This document shows, piece after piece, positions 52,308 through 61,164 of a DNA stretch of 64,000 nt (position 1 is its first letter; every line of letters begins with the position of its first letter). This stretch comes from Natronosalvus rutilus (GTDB lineage Archaea; Halobacteriota; Halobacteria; Halobacteriales; Natrialbaceae). Position numbers and translations under genes: made by a program. The notes below the pieces were generated by a model. The model saw only the letters and a list, made by a program, of their open reading frames with translations, was not told the DNA's origin and made no database searches. The stretch is taken from NCBI RefSeq assembly GCF_024204665.1, contig NZ_CP100356.1, forward strand, positions 1-64,000, read 5' to 3'.

Positions 52308-53240
52308 ATGTACTCTGACTGGCAATCACTGATAGAGGAGGGGACATATGTCGAAGTAGACGGCACTGACGTCCACCACTTCGACCTCGGCGAAGGACAT
52401 CCCCTGCTGTTGATTCACGGCGGTGGCCTCAGTTCGTCAGCCGAAATGAACTGGGGGGCAGTCCTGGAGGGGTTCGCCGAACAGTTTCGTGTCATTGCGC
52501 TCGACCAGCCTGGCTTCGGCTTTACCGACCCCCGCGGCGAAGTAGACTATTACCCGGCGGAGCGGGCAAAATTCATCATCAAGTTTATCGAAGAACTTGG
52601 CCTCGATTCGGTCTCGGTCATGGGTAATAGCGAGGGCGCAACCATCTCGTGTCACATGGCGCTTCGGCGTCCAAACCTCGTGAATCACGTGATCCCTGTC
52701 AACGGCGGCATGACCATCCGTGAGTTCGGAACGCCTGCGCCAAGTACGAAGACCAACAAACCAACAATCGAAGACGTTCGCGAAGAAGTTAAGAAGTTTC
52801 GAGAACATTATTTCACTGAGACAAAGTACCACCCGTTCTGGCGGGAGATTACCGACGAGAAAATAGAGCGCCTCTATGAAATAGAGCAACGAAATTGGGA
52901 GTATAACAACAAGCGCGACGAGGTGATTCGTGGTACGGCGCACCTATACAATAAGACGCTGGCATACGAAGGTATACCAATCTCCAGACAACCCGAGAAC
53001 TTCGAGCTGCCCGTATTACTACCCTGGAGCACGAATCCATTCTTTTCACTTGGACAGTACGACGATCCCGGACATGATAGAGGCGGGGAAGATCCCCACG
53101 AACCGCTAGACGATGCCTACGAGTTCTACAAGCAACTCGACGACGCCCAAATGCACATCTGGAGCGATTCGAAACACCACGTTCAAACCGACAAAGCACC
53201 CGAGTTCATAGAAGTTGTTACGTCGTTCGTACAGACCTGA
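52308..53240 (+). CDS. Alpha/beta hydrolase, copy 4
   Basis: 310 residues beginning MYSDWQSLIEEG, matching the start of copies 1 and 3. LLIHGGGLSSSAEMNWG carries the oxyanion hole, ALDQPGFGFTDPRG follows, the elbow is GNSEGA (Ser near 109), and the catalytic His is in SKHHVQTDKAP near 292. ATG 52308 is used rather than an in-frame ATG 54 bases upstream because a CTATAAG box lies about 28 nt before it. Its stop codon directly abuts the end of the convergent formamidase-like gene, with no intergenic base. Confidence 0.87.
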   Translation: MYSDWQSLIEEGTYVEVDGTDVHHFDLGEGHPLLLIHGGGLSSSAEMNWGAVLEGFAEQFRVIALDQPGFGFTDPRGEVDYYPAERAKFIIKFIEELGLDSVSVMGNSEGATISCHMALRRPNLVNHVIPVNGGMTIREFGTPAPSTKTNKPTIEDVREEVKKFREHYFTETKYHPFWREITDEKIERLYEIEQRNWEYNNKRDEVIRGTAHLYNKTLAYEGIPISRQPENFELPVLLPWSTNPFFSLGQYDDPGHDRGGEDPHEPLDDAYEFYKQLDDAQMHIWSDSKHHVQTDKAPEFIEVVTSFVQT

Positions 53241-54200
53241 CTACTTCGGAAATATATCTTCGGGAATGTGCGATGAAACCACCCAATTCGGCCGATCAAC
53301 GATTTCATTGATTTTCAGATCGGCAGCAACCGACGTGAGAATGTACGCGTCATGTGCCGACAGGTTTCGAGCCACCTGTAGATGTTCGACCATCGCAAGC
53401 GTAGCCTTTCGTGCTGCCTCCATAAGGTCGTCGCTGATTCCCATCGTCGCGTACGTGGGGACATCTTCACGCGAGGAATTACCATCCGACATCAGGTATT
53501 GCGGTTGTGAGATGTCCCAATTGGGGAGAACGTCGAGACGGACGTTGAGTGTAATTGGTGTCTCGATGGCGCCCCCACAAATCTCCCCATCACCCTGCGC
53601 AGCGTGACCGTCACCAATGCTCAACAATGCGTCCTCAACCTCTACCGGAAGGTACAGCGTTGTCCCGGCAGTGAGGTGTTTCGTATCCATGTTTCCGCCG
53701 GCGTCGTGAGGTGGGCCCATGTTCTGCTCCGTCTCGTCGGCCGGCGCGAGTCCGATTGTCCCAGGGAAAGGATCTAGCGGAATCTCGATGCCGTCAACGA
53801 ACTCGCCGACGCCACCTTCGAGATGCCAGTAGTGTAACCCCCACTCCTCAAACTCCTCGTACAGCAAACCGAACTCGTCCTCTCGAGGACGAAATGAAGT
53901 CCAACCCCAGTCATCATGTTCTACATCGAGAATCTCGACAGCCAGTACATCTCCTGGGCTCGCACCCTCAACTGCGACAGGTCCGGTGATCGGCATTCCG
54001 CCCTCCCTTTCGGCGAGAGCGTCTGGAACCTCTTCGGCGGTAGTGTCTTTATCGATGAGTCCGTTCCAGGCATCTCGACACTCGAACGAGATGACATCGC
54101 CCGGTTTGGCTTCAACTACCGGGTCGAGTGTCTGGCTCCACTTCGAATGGACGTTGTTGTCCTTTGCGGGAATCGAATAGTCGATTGTATACTCGGTCAT
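53241..54200 (-). CDS. Acetamidase/formamidase-family protein
   Basis: 319 residues of the FmdA/AmdA family, which hydrolyses short-chain amides such as formamide or acetamide to acid and ammonia. Landmarks: VEAKPGDVISFECRDAW near 30-45, PITGPVAVEGASPGDVLAVE, FPGTIGLAP, PPHDAGGNMDTKHL, and SIGDGHAAQGDGEICGGAIE, the most conserved family segment. The length is within the family range. No signal peptide. It would recycle ammonia or formate from formamide released by a cyclase-type formamidase. A TTATAAG box lies about 27 nt upstream of the start. Confidence 0.92.
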   Translation of the reverse strand: MTEYTIDYSIPAKDNNVHSKWSQTLDPVVEAKPGDVISFECRDAWNGLIDKDTTAEEVPDALAEREGGMPITGPVAVEGASPGDVLAVEILDVEHDDWGWTSFRPREDEFGLLYEEFEEWGLHYWHLEGGVGEFVDGIEIPLDPFPGTIGLAPADETEQNMGPPHDAGGNMDTKHLTAGTTLYLPVEVEDALLSIGDGHAAQGDGEICGGAIETPITLNVRLDVLPNWDISQPQYLMSDGNSSREDVPTYATMGISDDLMEAARKATLAMVEHLQVARNLSAHDAYILTSVAADLKINEIVDRPNWVVSSHIPEDIFPK

Positions 54201-54258
54201 GAACGTCTGTACGATAACCCGATTGCGTCTTATAAGTTAGTATGAAGTAAGGCGGAGG

Positions 54259-55329
54259 TCAGCTCGCCCAGACCTCTTCGAACAATCGAAGAAAATTCCC
54301 ACCGAGTATTTTCGAAATCTCCTCGTCGGTATAGCCTCGGACTACAAGCCCTCGTGTGAGAGTACGGAGGCCAGTGTGTCGGTTGATTCCCTCGGGATAC
54401 GGATCATACACATCGGTTGCTCCGGCGCCGTATACTTCCGGATGGTTCGGTCGGTAATGTCTGAGTGCGGACGTGGGGGGCGTCTCTTCGCGATCAAGCG
54501 AACGGCCGTCAAGGTCAGTTCCGATACCGACATGATCGACACCCATTACGTCCACTGCATAGTCGAGATGGTTTAGCACGTCTTCAACGGTGCTCTCGGC
54601 AACGTAGTGACTTCCGGCCTCCCGCTTGATCAGTGGTGGAAAAAACGTGATGCCGGCGACGCCGCCAGCGTCAGACAACGCTTCGAGTTGTTCAGTTGTT
54701 TTGTTTCTCCCCGGTGCGTCACAGAGATCTCGGATCCCGATATGCGTGAATGCTACCGGATCGGCGGAGTATTCGATTGTATCCATCGTCGTCCTGTCGC
54801 CACAGTGGGATAGGTCGATAAGTACACCCCGGTCGTTGCAGTGGTTCACGACGTCGCGACCGAACGATGAGAGGCCGGTGTCTTCGTCCTCGCAACACCC
54901 TGCCCCGATGTAGTTCTGTTCGTTGTAGGTCAACTGGATGACTCGCACGCCGAGATCAGCAAACAAATCCAGCTTCCATCGGTCATTTTCGATAGGCTTC
55001 GTATCCTGAAACCCCATGACAATGGCGGTGTCGGTTTCCTCGATCGCTTTGTGAATGTCTCCGTACTCTTCGACAACGCATGCATCGATACTCTCTGTTA
55101 GGCCACGTATCTTAGTTATCTGTTGGAGGGTCGATTCAAAATTGTCGCGGTAACTGCCTACTGTGAAATTCGCTGCATCGACACCGCCGCGAGGGAGATG
55201 TGATCGATACTCCCGGTCCGTCAGATACGCATCCGTAGCAATGAGCCCATCAACAACGACAACTTCCTCGTGAAGTATATCGGCGTGACGACGCTCCTGT
55301 TCGGTCAACTCAAAGTAATCAGCCGTCAT
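54259..55329 (-). CDS. M19 renal-dipeptidase-like protein, copy 1, with altered metal site
   Basis: 356 residues of the membrane-dipeptidase (M19) family, here soluble. Canonical members bind two zincs through an H-x-D near the N-terminus, a bridging Glu, and two His. Here the first motif, D-G-H-N-D-L in typical members, reads VVDGLIATDAY, and the bridging Glu in the G-V-E-G context is Gln (VMGFQDTKPI). The two later His remain (IDLSHCGD, AFTHIGIRDLC), as do RN and IGTDLDG. The late Asp is therefore present but one metal site is dismantled. ATG 55329 is chosen from the MTADYFEL start. The second copy at 59454 shares the same substitutions. Confidence 0.86.
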   Translation of the reverse strand: MTADYFELTEQERRHADILHEEVVVVDGLIATDAYLTDREYRSHLPRGGVDAANFTVGSYRDNFESTLQQITKIRGLTESIDACVVEEYGDIHKAIEETDTAIVMGFQDTKPIENDRWKLDLFADLGVRVIQLTYNEQNYIGAGCCEDEDTGLSSFGRDVVNHCNDRGVLIDLSHCGDRTTMDTIEYSADPVAFTHIGIRDLCDAPGRNKTTEQLEALSDAGGVAGITFFPPLIKREAGSHYVAESTVEDVLNHLDYAVDVMGVDHVGIGTDLDGRSLDREETPPTSALRHYRPNHPEVYGAGATDVYDPYPEGINRHTGLRTLTRGLVVRGYTDEEISKILGGNFLRLFEEVWAS

Positions 55330-55463
55330 TAAGAACAACCATTGTGCATTCCCCTATAGTTCTCCCGGATATGCACGCTCTTGAGAGCGCTCAAGAGTGG
55401 ACGTCAATTGCTCACACGGGAGATTACACAATTTATTTACACCGGTGTTGAGATTGTGACCAT

Positions 55464-56255
55464 ATGGATCTCGAACTAGAGGGAGATTCGGCGCTAGTAA
55501 CGGCATCAAGCAGCGGTCTCGGTAAGGCATCTGCAACCGCACTCGCTCGTGAGGGGGCGAATGTTGTCATTAACGGTCGAGACAAAGGGCGACTGGAAGA
55601 AGCGAGAGAAGAAATCAGCGAGGTTGCAACCGGGAAGGTTATCGCAAAACAAGGTGATCTGACTGAGGAAGACGATGTCAAGGTACTCGTCGAAACAGCT
55701 GTCTCAGAATTCGGTGGCCTCGATCACCTCATTACCTCCGCTGGCGGCCCACCAAGCGGTGCCTTCCTGGAGACGACAGACGAGGACTGGTATCACGCTT
55801 TCGACCTGCTCGTCATGAGTGTTGTTCGGCTGGTACGTGAGGCAGAACCGGCGCTCAGAGACAACGGCGGCGGCACGATTGTAAACATCACTTCACGGAG
55901 CACAAAAGAGGCACTCGACTCACTCGTACTCTCGAACTCCGTTCGAATGTCGGTCATTGGGCTTGAAAAGACGCTTTCACGCGAACTCTCACCAGAGATT
56001 CGGGTGAATTCGATCTTGCCAGGTTCACACGAGACATCGCGCGTCGAAAACCTTGTGCAGGCAGCAGTGGAACGCGGTGAGTTCGACTCCTACGAGGAAG
56101 GAATGGACGCTCGTGGTGAATCGATTCCAGTCGGTCGAATCGGTGATCCAATGGAGTTAGGCGATACAGTTGCATATCTGTGTTCGGATAGAGCTGGATA
56201 CATTAACGGACAGGCGGTAGTCATTGACGGCGGTTCCGGCAGGTCGAACCTATAG
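55464..56255 (+). CDS. SDR homologue, copy 4, lacking the Tyr-x-x-x-Lys pair
   Basis: 263 residues with a good cofactor site (TASSSGLGKA near 13-22) and normal SDR ending (GQAVVIDGGSGRSNL). The NNAG region reads TSAGGPPSG. The expected Tyr and Lys are replaced: VLSNSVRMSVIGLEKTLSRE has Ser-Asn-x-x-Arg where Y-x-x-x-K should be. This variant recurs in a known SDR subgroup, so it is not random decay; catalysis may use other residues or be altered. It is divergent from M19 copy 1. The TTTATTTAC box lies about 28 nt upstream. Confidence 0.87.
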   Translation: MDLELEGDSALVTASSSGLGKASATALAREGANVVINGRDKGRLEEAREEISEVATGKVIAKQGDLTEEDDVKVLVETAVSEFGGLDHLITSAGGPPSGAFLETTDEDWYHAFDLLVMSVVRLVREAEPALRDNGGGTIVNITSRSTKEALDSLVLSNSVRMSVIGLEKTLSRELSPEIRVNSILPGSHETSRVENLVQAAVERGEFDSYEEGMDARGESIPVGRIGDPMELGDTVAYLCSDRAGYINGQAVVIDGGSGRSNL

Positions 56256-56304
56256 ATACGGAGGTTTCTCCTATTTTCTCTTCAATATCAGTGTAGAGAC
56301 ACCC

Positions 56305-57309
56305 TCAATCTTCGTTGACTTTCGGTGAGGGGACGGTCCTCGGGTCGTTTACCCGGTTGTGGAACTCCGCTTTTGATCCACGCTCGAGTTGTTCAACATT
56401 GTGAACCACGATGTCACTCAGTCTATCCCAGTGTTTCGGGGTATGGCCTCCTACGTGTGGTGTGATGAGAACATTTCCCATACGCCAAAGCGGACAGTCG
56501 GTCGGGAGTGGTTCGGGATCTGTAACGTCGAGTGCTGCGCCGCTTATATCGTTCTTTTGCAAGGCGGCGACGAGAGCGTCTGTGTGAATTACGCCGCCTC
56601 GGCAGACATTAATAACGTATGCGCTGGGTGGGAGTGTATTGAGTTCAGCTTCATCAATCAGATTCCGGGTTGTCTCCGATAACGGGGTTGACAGCACAAG
56701 ATAGTCAGTTCGTGCGAGTGCGCTGTGAATACTGTCTTCGTCGAACCCATACACCTCGTCAGTTGGGCCGCCTTTCTCCGGCGAGTATCGGATGCCAATC
56801 GTGTCGACATCCATTCCTTCAAGCCGATTAACGAACTCGGTTCCAATAGCGCCCAATCCAACGATAGTGACAGTACTTCCTTTCAACTCCCCGGGCTGAT
56901 AGTGACGCCATTCGTGGTTTACATTTCTTTGCCAGCCGGTATGGAGCTGCCGGGCAAACATGAGGCAGTACCCGAGTGCTTGCTCTGCAATCCCTGGTGC
57001 ATGAATTCCCGCAGCGTTGGAAACGACAACACCTTTCTCAGTTAACTCATCCATTGGAAGATGATTATAACCTGACGACGCGACAGCAAACAGCTCTAGA
57101 TTCTCAGCACAATCTAGGAGTTCTGTGTTCATCGTCACACCAGTCGCGACAGGCGCGTTCTGAATTAATTCCCGTTCTTTCTTGGGTGTGTCGGCGTGGA
57201 CGACAGTGTAGTCCGGAAGCTTCTCTTGTAGTATCTCAGTATACGCGCGGGTTGACAGCCCTTCTGTATTTTTTCGTAATACAACGACGTCAGGATTGGC
57301 TTTGTTCAT
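56305..57309 (-). CDS. D-2-hydroxyacid dehydrogenase
   Basis: 334 residues of the D-isomer-specific 2-hydroxyacid dehydrogenase family, interconverting 2-oxo and D-2-hydroxy acids with NAD(P)H. The nucleotide loop is VGLGAIG near 150, and the next strand ends GIRYSPEKGG. Arg replaces the Asp of NAD-specific enzymes there, hinting at NADP(H). The catalytic Arg is in CRGGV, the Glu in TDPEPLP, and the His in TPHVGGHTP near 300. It could reduce 2-oxo acids produced by the aminotransferase. Convergent with SDR copy 4. Confidence 0.93.
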   Translation of the reverse strand: MNKANPDVVVLRKNTEGLSTRAYTEILQEKLPDYTVVHADTPKKERELIQNAPVATGVTMNTELLDCAENLELFAVASSGYNHLPMDELTEKGVVVSNAAGIHAPGIAEQALGYCLMFARQLHTGWQRNVNHEWRHYQPGELKGSTVTIVGLGAIGTEFVNRLEGMDVDTIGIRYSPEKGGPTDEVYGFDEDSIHSALARTDYLVLSTPLSETTRNLIDEAELNTLPPSAYVINVCRGGVIHTDALVAALQKNDISGAALDVTDPEPLPTDCPLWRMGNVLITPHVGGHTPKHWDRLSDIVVHNVEQLERGSKAEFHNRVNDPRTVPSPKVNED

Positions 57310-57564
57310 GGAATCCTCGCAGGATTGAATGGGTAAGTCTTGTTCATAAGTTGTTCGGTTGATTGAGTTGTGATGTCATGAGTATTAACGCCTTTGGTTG
57401 GTGTTTGTCATGTTCAGGCGACACAGTTCACTTAGTCCCGCCATTAAGCGTCCATACCATTCAGATTAAGATAACTCTATTGGCCTAATTGAAAAGGCGC
57501 CAAATAGTCACAATATTGCTTCCGAGAAGGGTATCTTTATTGGAGGTCACTATGAACGAAGAGT

Positions 57565-58341
57565 ATGGAATTAGAAGGGCTGGCAGCAGTTGTTACCGGC
57601 GGAGCGGCAGGCATTGGTCGTGGTATCGCTCTCGAACTCGCCAGAGAAGGGGCGGATGTAGCTGTTGCAGACGTCCGTGAAGAGCCCCTAATGGATTTTA
57701 AGGAAACACCGACCCATGAACGTATCGCAGAGATGGGGCGCGAAAGCTGTTTCATTGAAACGGACGTCTCCAATGAGGCAGAAGCACAAGCAATGATAGA
57801 AACTGCAGCAGAGGAACTTGGCGGCCTCGACATTCTAGTCAACAACGCGGGCACTAACCGCGAGGGAACGGTTGAGCACCAGACCTACGAGGAATGGCGA
57901 GAGGTATTCTCTGTAAACCTTGACGGAGTCTTCCTCTGTTCGAAATTCGCAATTCCGCACATTCGAGAGAGCGAACACGGACGCATCATCAACATCTCTT
58001 CGCAGGTAGCTTTCGTCGCATGGCCGAGGAATGCAGCGTATGATAGTTCGAAGGCCGCTGTCTCCCATCTGACTCGACAAATGGCGGTTGATCTTTCACC
58101 CGATGAGATTACAGTGAACGCCATCTGCCCTGGGCCAATAAAGACGAAAAAGATGAAAGATTCGCTAGCCGATTTCGAAATCAAAAACCGGTACGATGAA
58201 AAGACGCTCACGTCGTTCGTCGGCGAACCGAAAGATATCGGAAAAGCGGCTGTCTACCTCGCTAGTGACGCAGGCCGGTACGTGAACGGTCATAACCTCG
58301 TCGTCGACGGAGGGTGGTTGGCTGGTGATTTTTTCGGTTGA
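57565..58341 (+). CDS. SDR-family oxidoreductase, copy 5
   Basis: 258 residues, a classical SDR closely related to copies 1 and 2: TGGAAGIGRG near 11-20, the same acidic insert region (REEPLMDFKETPTHE), NNAG, Ser in NISSQVAF, and YDSSK. It ends VDGGWLAGDFFG. The start at 57565 is taken as leaderless, with a TCTTTATT box about 28 nt upstream. A GGAGGTCAC before ATG 57552 serves a different frame and is probably fortuitous. Third member of the paralogous SDR set, but without an adjacent M32 gene. Confidence 0.9.
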   Translation: MELEGLAAVVTGGAAGIGRGIALELAREGADVAVADVREEPLMDFKETPTHERIAEMGRESCFIETDVSNEAEAQAMIETAAEELGGLDILVNNAGTNREGTVEHQTYEEWREVFSVNLDGVFLCSKFAIPHIRESEHGRIINISSQVAFVAWPRNAAYDSSKAAVSHLTRQMAVDLSPDEITVNAICPGPIKTKKMKDSLADFEIKNRYDEKTLTSFVGEPKDIGKAAVYLASDAGRYVNGHNLVVDGGWLAGDFFG

Positions 58342-58377
58342 GTGAAGAAGAGTTGATGAGGTGAAAGAAACAACGAT

Positions 58378-59367
58378 TCAGCGTGGTTGACAGACTGCCT
58401 GGATGATCATTGAGCGGATGTTTTCGAGCGTGCTTATACAGTCAAGCGTCACCGAGAGAACTGGAAAATTCACGGAGAGATTTCTGTAGAGATACTCCTG
58501 AGCGATCGTCTTCGAATCTGCCTCGATTCGACGATTGACGACGTTCATCGCCTGCTGGCGCTCATTTATCAAGGTTTCACAGCATTCCCTATATGTTCGC
58601 AGCTCAGTATCCAGACTGATGAGTCTAGACAACGAAAGGTCGAAAAGGTCCGTCTGTTCGATATCAGTCAGGAATTTCTGCACCGGTTTGAGTACCGACT
58701 TTGCCTCTTGGAGAGAACGCTCCTCGATAGTATGGCCACCCAGAAGGTGCCCACGCTTTCGTGCAGACTGACTCGCCTGCTGGACGAGGAATCGCTTACC
58801 CGGTTCGCTTAGATGATGACCGTTGATGAGTAACGACGCTGCGCCATCACCGAACTCCGCGGCAACGTGTTCGTGGAACGACTCGCCGTACTCGCAATCG
58901 AAATTAGGTGTTGACATCACCGTCTCTCGGTACGTGTCACGCACTTGCATCAGGACACAATTTCCAGAAGAGATATTGACGGTCTGAGTTTTCACACCCA
59001 TGATCGACTGGTTCGTAGTTGAGAGCGATTGGATTTTCTCTGCGAACTCCTGAAACATCTCTTGTTCCGTTTCGATGTGATCTTTCTCATCTCTTACTGC
59101 ATTAAGTGCAATCGGGAGGAGTCCTCCCGAAGCCGTCTTTGCAACAATATCCATCTCAATAGAGACAATCGTTATTGCATCACGGTACAGACTCCCAACG
59201 GATGCGTCCCCCCATATCGAAACGTCGTTCTGTATAGCCAGTACAACAAAGACGATCACGAGAAAGAAAATCGACAATATCTCTCTGCGAAGAATTCCGT
59301 CCTTGCCCGAACTGGTGATGGTCAATAGTTGAATCTCCCGGCGCACTCTACTGGCAGACTCGCTCAT
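58378..59367 (-). CDS. Unknown membrane-anchored helical protein
   Basis: 329 residues, not recognised with confidence. One clear membrane helix near 30-46 (ILSIFFLVIVFVVLAIQ) is preceded by a basic segment. A weaker hydrophobic stretch lies near 60-90. The remaining 240 residues are mostly helical and charged (EKDHIETEQEMFQEFAEKIQ, SRLISLDTELRTYRECCETL), likely coiled coil, with several Cys and His residues (FDCEYGESFHEHV). The layout resembles haloarchaeal proteins of unknown function with one N-terminal anchor and a cytoplasmic coiled coil. It lies between SDR copy 5 and M19 copy 2, with its own promoter-like box, and may not belong to the catabolic set. Confidence 0.72.
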   Translation of the reverse strand: MSESASRVRREIQLLTITSSGKDGILRREILSIFFLVIVFVVLAIQNDVSIWGDASVGSLYRDAITIVSIEMDIVAKTASGGLLPIALNAVRDEKDHIETEQEMFQEFAEKIQSLSTTNQSIMGVKTQTVNISSGNCVLMQVRDTYRETVMSTPNFDCEYGESFHEHVAAEFGDGAASLLINGHHLSEPGKRFLVQQASQSARKRGHLLGGHTIEERSLQEAKSVLKPVQKFLTDIEQTDLFDLSLSRLISLDTELRTYRECCETLINERQQAMNVVNRRIEADSKTIAQEYLYRNLSVNFPVLSVTLDCISTLENIRSMIIQAVCQPR

Positions 59368-59453
59368 ATCTACAAAGCGGACGTGATGCTAGATAATTTT
59401 TTGGTATGTTAAAATACACTTCGAATCGCGGCAAAATATCCGATATTCTCGGG

Positions 59454-60548
59454 CTACTTCCAGACTTCCTCAAAGACCCGCCGAAGATTTCCACCGAGTA
59501 TACCGCATACGTCATTATCGCTGTATCCTCGGTCAACCAGTCCGTGGGTGAGGTTGGAAAGTTCCGTGTAACGGGAGAGGTGTTCAGGGTAGGAATCCAT
59601 TCTATCCGTGGGCCCTTCGCCGTAAACCTCGGGGTGAGTCTCACGCCACACGTTAAGATTCGAACCTTTTGAGATCGAGCCTTGGTCGAGCGTTCGATCA
59701 CTCATGTCACCGCCGAACGCGACACTCTCGACACCGCCAACGTCAACGGCATGGTCTATGTGATCGAGCACGTCCGCGATAGTCGCCTGTTGTACCTTAT
59801 GTGTCTCCGGATTCTGCTTGATGACCGGCGGAAATGGTGTGATGCAGTTGACGCCCCCATTGTCTGCAATAGCGCGGAGTTGTTCGTCCGTCTTCGCTCT
59901 CCCTTGGGAGCTGGCAAGAGCCCGACAACCGATGTGTGACGCGATAACCGGATCGTCCGAATATGAGACCACGTCCATCGTCGTTTCGTCATTGCAGTGA
60001 GAGACATCGAGCACAATACCTTGATCGTTACAGATTCCAACAGCCTCCCGACCAAGCATGGTCAGTCCCGCGTCACGGCGTTCACAGCAGCCATCACCCA
60101 GCGTGTTACCCCGGTTGTACGTAAGGTCGATAACTCGAACCCCGAGTTCGGCCATAGTCACAATCCGCGAGAGGTCGTTCTTGACCCAATTCGCCCCCTG
60201 GAACCCCATGACAATTCCCGTCCGATCCGACTCCGATGCTACATCGATGTCATCGATTGACTCGACAAGGAGGTAGTTGTCGTCGTTCTCCCTAATTTGT
60301 GTACGGGTGTCGGTGACACTGTGTATTGTATCTGTGTAATCGAACGAAGGACCGCCGACTGTTAGATTCCCAGCCGTGATATCCGCATCTCGCAGACGGT
60401 CGCGGTACTCAGGGTCGTCGAGATAGTATGTCCCAGCGACGAGCCCATCGATAATTTCACACACTTCGTGGAGTTTCGCTGCGCGAGAACGTTGCTGGTC
60501 ATCCAAGTCAAACGGTTCATCGGCTGTGGCGCTAGATTCCTCAAACAT
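59454..60548 (-). CDS. M19 renal-dipeptidase-like protein, copy 2, with altered metal site
   Basis: 364 residues, paralogous to the gene at 54259 (shared CEIIDGLVAGTYYLDD start region, GVRVIDLTYN, GCCE, and the terminal GGNLRRVFEEVW). The N-terminal H-x-D motif is replaced by DGLVAGT, and the bridging Glu by Gln in VMGFQGANW. The later His remain (LDVSHCND, IASHIGCRAL), and GGDMSD replaces G-x-D-x-D-G. The two copies thus share the lost ligands but differ in the final loop. Start at 60548, with a TTTACATA-type box upstream. Dipeptidase, D-amino-acyl or lactone hydrolysis on a single metal are all possible. Confidence 0.85.
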   Translation of the reverse strand: MFEESSATADEPFDLDDQQRSRAAKLHEVCEIIDGLVAGTYYLDDPEYRDRLRDADITAGNLTVGGPSFDYTDTIHSVTDTRTQIRENDDNYLLVESIDDIDVASESDRTGIVMGFQGANWVKNDLSRIVTMAELGVRVIDLTYNRGNTLGDGCCERRDAGLTMLGREAVGICNDQGIVLDVSHCNDETTMDVVSYSDDPVIASHIGCRALASSQGRAKTDEQLRAIADNGGVNCITPFPPVIKQNPETHKVQQATIADVLDHIDHAVDVGGVESVAFGGDMSDRTLDQGSISKGSNLNVWRETHPEVYGEGPTDRMDSYPEHLSRYTELSNLTHGLVDRGYSDNDVCGILGGNLRRVFEEVWK

Positions 60549-60758
60549 CTAGTTACTCAACAGAGAGGGTAGATATGTAAAGGTGTGTATTACCGAAAGC
60601 AGAATGAATTCGAAGATACCTGATGAAGCGTGAGATCGTGATCCTAGTGGTCGTGACGAGACCTCGTGTGGTTCTAAGCTGCTGAATAGGCGATCGTATA
60701 ACGAGTCAACGAGAGTGGGACCACAAGAGATAAGATGACGCTTCCTGTTATTTGAATC

Positions 60759-61109
60759 GTGAAATCCATCGATTTTGCAGAAGCGGAAACGTACGAACCG
60801 GAAGATGGGTGGCGCCGCGTATCGCTCGCGGGTAGCGAGAAATTCACATTCGAGTGGTTCGAGAAACCACCAGGGCATACATCACCAATGCATGACCACG
60901 AAAACGAACAGGTTTGTCTCTGCCTCGAGGGCGAGTTGACTGTGTATAATGAGAACGGTGAGTCGACGACGCTAGAACAGCATGACTCTGTTTGGCTCGA
61001 TGCCTGGGAACCGCATCGCGTCGCCAATGAGAGTGACGAGGTGGCTGTCGGTCTCGACGTGTTCGCTCCAGGACGTTCATTCGATTTCTGGACTGACCGA
61101 GAGGAGTAA
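60759..61109 (+). CDS. Small single-domain cupin
   Basis: 116 residues forming one cupin barrel. Motif 1 is seen as SPMHDHENEQVCLCLEGEL near 42-60 (two His, one Glu, then G), and motif 2 as AWEPHRVANESD near 82-93 with its His. All four usual metal ligands (His, His, Glu, His) are therefore present. Starts with GTG 60759 and has a GATAAGAT box about 28 nt upstream. Such stand-alone cupins serve as isomerases, dioxygenases or sensor domains; no function can be chosen. The 210 bp before it hold nothing recognisable. Confidence 0.85.
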   Translation: MKSIDFAEAETYEPEDGWRRVSLAGSEKFTFEWFEKPPGHTSPMHDHENEQVCLCLEGELTVYNENGESTTLEQHDSVWLDAWEPHRVANESDEVAVGLDVFAPGRSFDFWTDREE

Positions 61110-61139
61110 AACCAATTCGAAATAGTCCATAATTATATA

Positions 61140-61164
61140 GAATCCCCACCCAGTAGTGGGATTC
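61140..61164. promoter_or_regulatory. Stem-loop downstream of the cupin gene
   Basis: GAATCCCCAC, six-base loop, GTGGGATTC: a nine-pair stem with one bulged C, 31 bp after the cupin stop. It could be a terminator hairpin or an operator. The surrounding gap (61110-61680) is otherwise AT-rich, with a TATATAAAG element near 61438-61446 but no gene I can support. Confidence 0.35.

Noticed and set aside
57489-57680. Short frame with a GGAGG-like site just before SDR copy 5
   Set aside because: The site and ATG 57552 are out of frame with the SDR; the frame runs into the SDR in a non-homologous register.
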